A stretch of DNA of 64,000 nucleotides, taken from the NCBI RefSeq assembly GCF_028747205.1, contig NZ_CP112880.1, forward strand, positions 7,723,501 to 7,787,500, given 5' to 3'. The DNA comes from Streptomyces sp. CA-278952. GTDB lineage: Bacteria; Actinomycetota; Actinomycetes; Streptomycetales; Streptomycetaceae. Positions 60,853 to 64,000 of the stretch are shown here, in pieces. The stretch's first letter is position 1; every line of letters starts with the position of its first letter. The translations under genes and the position numbers were made by a program. Below the pieces are notes generated by a model. The model made no database searches. It was given only the letters and a program-made list of their open reading frames with translations, and was not told the origin of the DNA.

Positions 60853-61746
60853 TCAGGCGCGCGGGCGCAGGCCGAGCTTCACGCGTGCCTCGTCGGGCGT
60901 GGCGACCCGGGAGCCCAGGGATTCGGTGATCCGCACGGCGCGCTCCACCAACTGACCGTTGGTGGCCTTGACGCCCTTGCCCAGATAGAGGTTGTCCTCC
61001 AGGCCGACCCGGACGTGTCCGCCGAGCAGGATCGACTGGGCGGCCCAGGGCATCTGCATCCGGCCGAGCGCGAAGCTCGCCCACTGGGCGCCCTGCGGAA
61101 GCATGTTGACCATCGCCTGGAGGACGCCCGGGTCGGCGGGCGCGCCCCATGGAATGCCCATGCAGAGCTGGAAGACCGTGGGGTCGTCGAGCAGCCCCTC
61201 GGCGAGGAGCTGTTTGGCGAACCACAGCTGCCCGGTGTCGAAGATCTCCAGCTCGGGCCGGACCCCGAGCTCCTGAATGCGCTTCGCGCCGGTGCGCAGC
61301 ATGTCGGGGGTCGAGACATAGAGGTTGCTGCCGTCACCGAAGTTGAGAGAACCGCAGTCCAGGGTGCAGATGTCCGGCAGCAGATCCTCGACGTGCGGCA
61401 GCCGTTCGAGACCGCCGACCAGATCGGTGCCCGGCAGCCGGCGGAGCGGGGCCTCCGGGTCGATGACGAGGTCTCCGCCCATACCGGCGGTCAGGTTGAT
61501 GACCACATCGGTGCCGGTCTCCCGGATCCGCTCGACGACCTCCCGGTAGAGCCGCGGATCGCGGGAGGGCGCGCCGGTCTCCGGCTCGCGGACATGGATG
61601 TGCACGATGGCGGCACCGGCCCCGGCGGCCTCGACGGCGGAGGCGGCGATCTGCTCGGGCGTCACCGGGACATGGGGGCTGCGGCCGACGGTGTCGCCGG
61701 CTCCGGTGAGGGCGCAGGTGATGATGACGTCCTGGTTCACGGGCAT
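60853..61746 (-). CDS. cdhC: 3-dehydrocarnitine:acetyl-CoA cleavage enzyme (BKACE/DUF849 family)
   Basis: This 297-aa TIM-barrel enzyme is of the beta-keto-acid cleavage family. It should convert 3-dehydrocarnitine and acetyl-CoA into acetoacetate and betainyl-CoA. Family features seen are [12 protein letters not shown] at the N-terminus, the zinc-site IVHIHVRE near residues 47-54, NLTAGMGGD near 84-92, and [11 protein letters not shown] near 198-208. The other zinc ligands are expected around [14 protein letters not shown] near 241-254, which matches the DUF849 C-terminal His/Glu motif. ATG 61746 has AGGAG 10 nt upstream. It precedes cdhA in the order known from Pseudomonas caiX-cdhCAB. Confidence 0.9.
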   Translation of the reverse strand: MPVNQDVIITCALTGAGDTVGRSPHVPVTPEQIAASAVEAAGAGAAIVHIHVREPETGAPSRDPRLYREVVERIRETGTDVVINLTAGMGGDLVIDPEAPLRRLPGTDLVGGLERLPHVEDLLPDICTLDCGSLNFGDGSNLYVSTPDMLRTGAKRIQELGVRPELEIFDTGQLWFAKQLLAEGLLDDPTVFQLCMGIPWGAPADPGVLQAMVNMLPQGAQWASFALGRMQMPWAAQSILLGGHVRVGLEDNLYLGKGVKATNGQLVERAVRITESLGSRVATPDEARVKLGLRPRA

Positions 61747-61872
61747 GCGGGAACGTCTCCTCTCGGGGAGTTCGGGGTGTTCGGGGAGTTCGGGGAGTTT
61801 GAGGACTGGGGAGTTCGGGCTCAGGGATTGGGTGGGGTGCAGGGGGGTACGGGGTGGGCGTGGGCGTGGGCG
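61747..61872. other. Gap with short direct repeats upstream of cdhC
   Basis: GGGGAGTTCGG-like units recur between about 61766 and 61820, with variants such as GGGGTGTTCGG. A G/T-rich tract runs to the regulator stop. On the coding strand this forms a C/A-rich leader for cdhC, which may be the operon's promoter region, though no clear -10 or -35 was identified. Confidence 0.4.
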
Positions 61873-62832
61873 TCAGCCGGCCACGGGCGCCGTCAGGCAG
61901 GCGTCCACGTGGGCGATGAGTGCGTCGTGCATGGTCTGTGCGCCGGTGCCCGGGAGGCCGGGCTCGGTGGCCAGCACCTGGGAGGCCAGTCCGTCGATCA
62001 GGGCGGTGAGGGCGAGGGCCGTGCTGTCCGCGTCGACCGGACGGAACACGCCCTGTCCGACGCCGCGACGGATCACGTCGGCGACCGTTCCCCGCCATTG
62101 GCGGTAGTACTCCACATGGAGCCGTCCGACCGTGGTGGACCGGGCGGCCTCGGCCCACAGGTCGAGCCAGACGCACCACTGCCGCCGTTGCTGTTCGGTG
62201 CGGGGCGTCTGGAGCTCGATCAGCAGGCGGAGCTCGTCCCCGGCGTGACGGGTGCCGGCCGTGGCGTCGGCACGGCGACGGGTGTCCTCGTCCATGCACC
62301 AGCGGACCGCCGCCTCGAGCAGTTCGTCACGGCCGGGGAAGTGGTAATGGATCGCCGCCGTGCTGGTGTGGCAGGCCGCGGCGATGTCCGCGACCCGGAC
62401 GGCGTGGAATCCGCGCTCGGCGATGAGCCGGACGGTCTCCCGCACGATCTGCAAGGGCCTGCCGCCCTCCGGCGAGGGCGACGGCGTGCGAGGGGGCGAC
62501 GGAGAGCGAGGGGGCGACGGGGCGCGCGGGGCCGACGGCGTCGACGGCGTGCTGCCGGCCGTCCTGCCGGCTGTCGCGTCGCCCGCACCGACCGTCGCGT
62601 CGCCCGCCGCGTCAACGCCGGCCCCGGCCGTCGTACCGATCAGCCGGCCGACGTCCACGCCGCCGATGTCCGCGATCCGGGCCAGCTCGGCGGCGGTGAA
62701 GCGCCGTGTGCCGTTCAGGGAACGGGACAACTTCGACGGATCGATGACGATCCGCCGCGCGAACTCGCGCGCGCTGACTCCCGTCGCGTCGATCACCTGC
62801 CGGACCCGTGCGGCCACCTCGTCCTGCTGCAT
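61873..62832 (-). CDS. XRE-TetR fusion transcriptional regulator of the carnitine operon
   Basis: This 319-aa regulator combines two DNA-binding domains. Residues 1-65 form an XRE/HTH_3 domain (VIDATGVSAREFARRIVIDP, SKLSRSLNGTRRF). Residues about 66-125 are a Pro/Ser/Ala linker with repeated PSPPR units. Residues about 126-319 are a TetR-family protein (IVRETVRLIAERGFHAVRVA, DIAAACHTSTAAIHYHFPGR). The ligand-binding part (WCVWLDLWAEAARS, then LHVEYYRQWRGTVADVI) resembles BetI-like repressors that sense choline or betaine. Encoded directly upstream of cdhCAB on the same strand, it probably represses or tunes that operon in response to a betaine-type ligand. Confidence 0.87.
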   Translation of the reverse strand: MQQDEVAARVRQVIDATGVSAREFARRIVIDPSKLSRSLNGTRRFTAAELARIADIGGVDVGRLIGTTAGAGVDAAGDATVGAGDATAGRTAGSTPSTPSAPRAPSPPRSPSPPRTPSPSPEGGRPLQIVRETVRLIAERGFHAVRVADIAAACHTSTAAIHYHFPGRDELLEAAVRWCMDEDTRRRADATAGTRHAGDELRLLIELQTPRTEQQRRQWCVWLDLWAEAARSTTVGRLHVEYYRQWRGTVADVIRRGVGQGVFRPVDADSTALALTALIDGLASQVLATEPGLPGTGAQTMHDALIAHVDACLTAPVAG

Positions 62833-62852
62833 GGTCAGCCACCGTAGCCATG

Positions 62853-62871
62853 TGTTGAGAAAACCTCAACA
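62853..62871. promoter_or_regulatory. Operator candidate upstream of the XRE-TetR gene
   Basis: TGTTGAGAAAACCTCAACA is a perfect 7-bp inverted repeat with a 5-bp spacer, 20 bp upstream of the regulator start. Its size and position suit binding by the TetR half, so autoregulation is likely. Confidence 0.6.
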
Positions 62872-62899
62872 TCAGCGGATGTAATCCCTGAGAAAGCAA

Positions 62900-62945
62900 G
62901 GCGTTGCGGTTCTGACTGATGCATCAGTCAGAACCGCAACGCCTG
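62900..62945. terminator. Perfect 46-bp palindrome between the sigma-factor and XRE-TetR genes
   Basis: All 23 base pairs match, centred at 62922/62923, with central motif TGATGCATCA. It lies 50 bp downstream of the sigma-factor stop (minus strand) and 68 bp upstream of the regulator start, so the simplest role is a terminator for the sigma gene. A modest pyrimidine run (TTGCTTTCTC) follows on that strand. Confidence 0.7.
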
Positions 62946-62994
62946 CTCGCCCGCTGTCCGCCCGGCCGACGCCCGACGGGGTGGCTCGCGGTGA

Positions 62995-63867
62995 TCACTC
63001 CTGGACGAGCATCCCGCTCCGCAGCTTGCCCAGCATCCGGCTCAGCAGCCGGGACACGTGCATCTGTGATATTCCGAGCTCCGCGCCGATCTGCGCCTGG
63101 GTCATCTCCTGGCCGAAGCGCATGTCGATGATCCGGCGCTCCCGCTCGTCCAGTTCGCCCAGCAGGGGCGCGAGGGCGTGGAGATTCTCCACGGTCTCCA
63201 TGGCGGGGTCCGGCTCGCCCAGTACGTCGGCGAAGGTCCGCCCGGAGGTCTGACGGGGGCCGGCCTCCGCGGTGTCGGTCGGCATGTCCAGGGAGCCCGC
63301 CGTGTAGCCGTTGGAGGCGACGATCCCCTCCGTGACCTCGGACTCCTCGATCCCCAGGTCCTTTGCCAGCTCCCGCACGGTGGGGTCCCGGTCGAGGTCG
63401 CCCGCCAGGGACTCCTTCGCCTTGGCGAGGTCGACCCGCAGTTCCTGGAGGCGCCGCGGCACGTGCACCGCCCAGCTCGTGTCACGGAAGAACCGCTTGA
63501 TCTCCCCGACGATGTACGGCACCGCGAACGAGGTGAACTCGACTTCCCGCGAGAGGTCGAAGCGGTCGATCGCCTTGATCAGCCCGATGGTGCCGACCTG
63601 AATGATGTCCTCCATGTCGCCGCTGCCCCGGTTGCGGAAGCGGTTGGCGGCGAAGCGGACGAGGGACAGGTTCATCTCGATAAGGGTGTTGCGCGCGTAC
63701 TGGTATTCGTGCGTGCCCTCCTCCAGCGTCTGGAGGCGGTCGAAGAAGAGGCGCGAGAGCCGGCGCGCGTCCATCGGGGCGACCTTCCCGGCGTCCTCGA
63801 TCCACGGAAGTTCCTCGGTGGTGCCCGTCTGCTCCGTACCGGCCGTCTGCGCGGTCTGTGCGGTCAT
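62995..63867 (-). CDS. RNA polymerase sigma factor of the SigB/SigF/SigG family
   Basis: This 290-aa protein redirects RNA polymerase to stress or development promoters. Region 2 is seen as YQYARNTLIEMNLSLVRFAA, MEDIIQVGTIGLIKAIDRFD and EFTSFAVPYIVGEIKRFFRD (about residues 55-130). Region 3 is VPRRLQELRVDLAKAKESL. Region 4 is DERERRIIDMRFGQEMTQAQ, then IGAELGISQMHVSRLLSRML near the C-terminus. Streptomyces carries several SigB paralogues usually held by anti-sigma factors; none is visible here. ATG 63867 is chosen for GGGAG 12 nt upstream; ATG 63924 would add 19 residues. The remaining bases to 64000 show no gene. Confidence 0.92.
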   Translation of the reverse strand: MTAQTAQTAGTEQTGTTEELPWIEDAGKVAPMDARRLSRLFFDRLQTLEEGTHEYQYARNTLIEMNLSLVRFAANRFRNRGSGDMEDIIQVGTIGLIKAIDRFDLSREVEFTSFAVPYIVGEIKRFFRDTSWAVHVPRRLQELRVDLAKAKESLAGDLDRDPTVRELAKDLGIEESEVTEGIVASNGYTAGSLDMPTDTAEAGPRQTSGRTFADVLGEPDPAMETVENLHALAPLLGELDERERRIIDMRFGQEMTQAQIGAELGISQMHVSRLLSRMLGKLRSGMLVQE

Positions 63868-64000
63868 GTCGGCTTCACGCTCCCTGGTTCGTAGGCCCTG
63901 AGGTCTGTTCGCCTTCCCAGGCATACGGCTCTCATACGTTCGAAGAGGAAGTTGATCCGGCCAACGGGAGTGAGTTGGCTTGAAACAGGTGCAGTTCGGC

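Noticed and set aside
1..64000. Prophage, integrative element or transposon
   Set aside because: No integrase, transposase, phage structural gene or tRNA-associated attachment duplication was found.

Overview
The window is high-GC actinobacterial DNA, most likely a Streptomyces chromosome arm. Supporting signs are a strong GC bias at third codon positions, many GTG starts, frequent 4-nt ATGA/GTGA gene overlaps, many secreted glycoside hydrolases and peptidases, an RppA/P450 pigment pair, an IdeR/DmdR-type iron box and a SigB/SigF-type sigma factor. About 50 protein genes are supported. No rRNA, tRNA, CRISPR array or insertion sequence was seen. The left edge cuts a GH2 gene; the right edge lies upstream of a sigma-factor gene.

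Layout. 1-12.4 kb is a furanose/arabinan utilisation locus. A GH127 + ricin-type lectin enzyme and a GH2 + AbfB-type enzyme (minus strand) face a YtfQ/YtfR/YtfT/YjfF-type sugar ABC transporter, a LacI repressor and an aldose 1-epimerase (plus strand). The shared gap carries AACGTT-centred operator-like sites. 12.4-16.4 kb has a broken lipoprotein gene, a secreted CBM25-CBM25-Fn3-GH13 amylase and a small thioesterase. 16.6-22 kb has an MFS exporter, a CPBP membrane protease co-transcribed with a two-component system, and a secreted M23-like peptidase. 22-26.4 kb has two tandem aminopeptidase P paralogues and an EF-hand protein.

26.6-34.1 kb has an AraC regulator, an iron-boxed siderophore ABC importer (binding protein, two permeases, ATPase), then a CYP158-like P450 and the type III PKS RppA (THN/flaviolin-type chemistry). 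34.2-41.5 kb has a secreted subtilase, a 1429-aa modular GH87 alpha-1,3-glucanase, a MalR-like LacI regulator and a cupin. The MalR-like promoter and the amylase upstream region share an operator-like arrangement, which suggests a common alpha-glucan regulon. 41.6-50.4 kb is mixed: a YihY-like membrane protein, an alcohol dehydrogenase, a 5'-truncated TetR gene, a secreted metallopeptidase, a leaderless binding-protein homologue, a SnoaL-like/PadR pair and an ArsR-MFS-PfkB operon.

50.5-56.6 kb is a compact fatty-acyl operon: FabH, FabF-like KAS, acyl-CoA oxidase (HxcO-like), ACP and a second FabF-like KAS. Its composition resembles the lipid-tail genes of the calcium-dependent antibiotic cluster, but no NRPS lies in the window. 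57-59.1 kb has a PRC-barrel/DUF2382 stress protein and a lone CbiZ. 59.2-62.8 kb is a carnitine-to-glycine-betaine operon (cdhC-cdhA-cdhB) preceded by an unusual XRE-TetR fusion regulator. A perfect 46-bp palindrome separates it from the sigma factor at the right end. The best candidates for something undescribed are the stand-alone fatty-acyl operon and the XRE-TetR-controlled carnitine operon.
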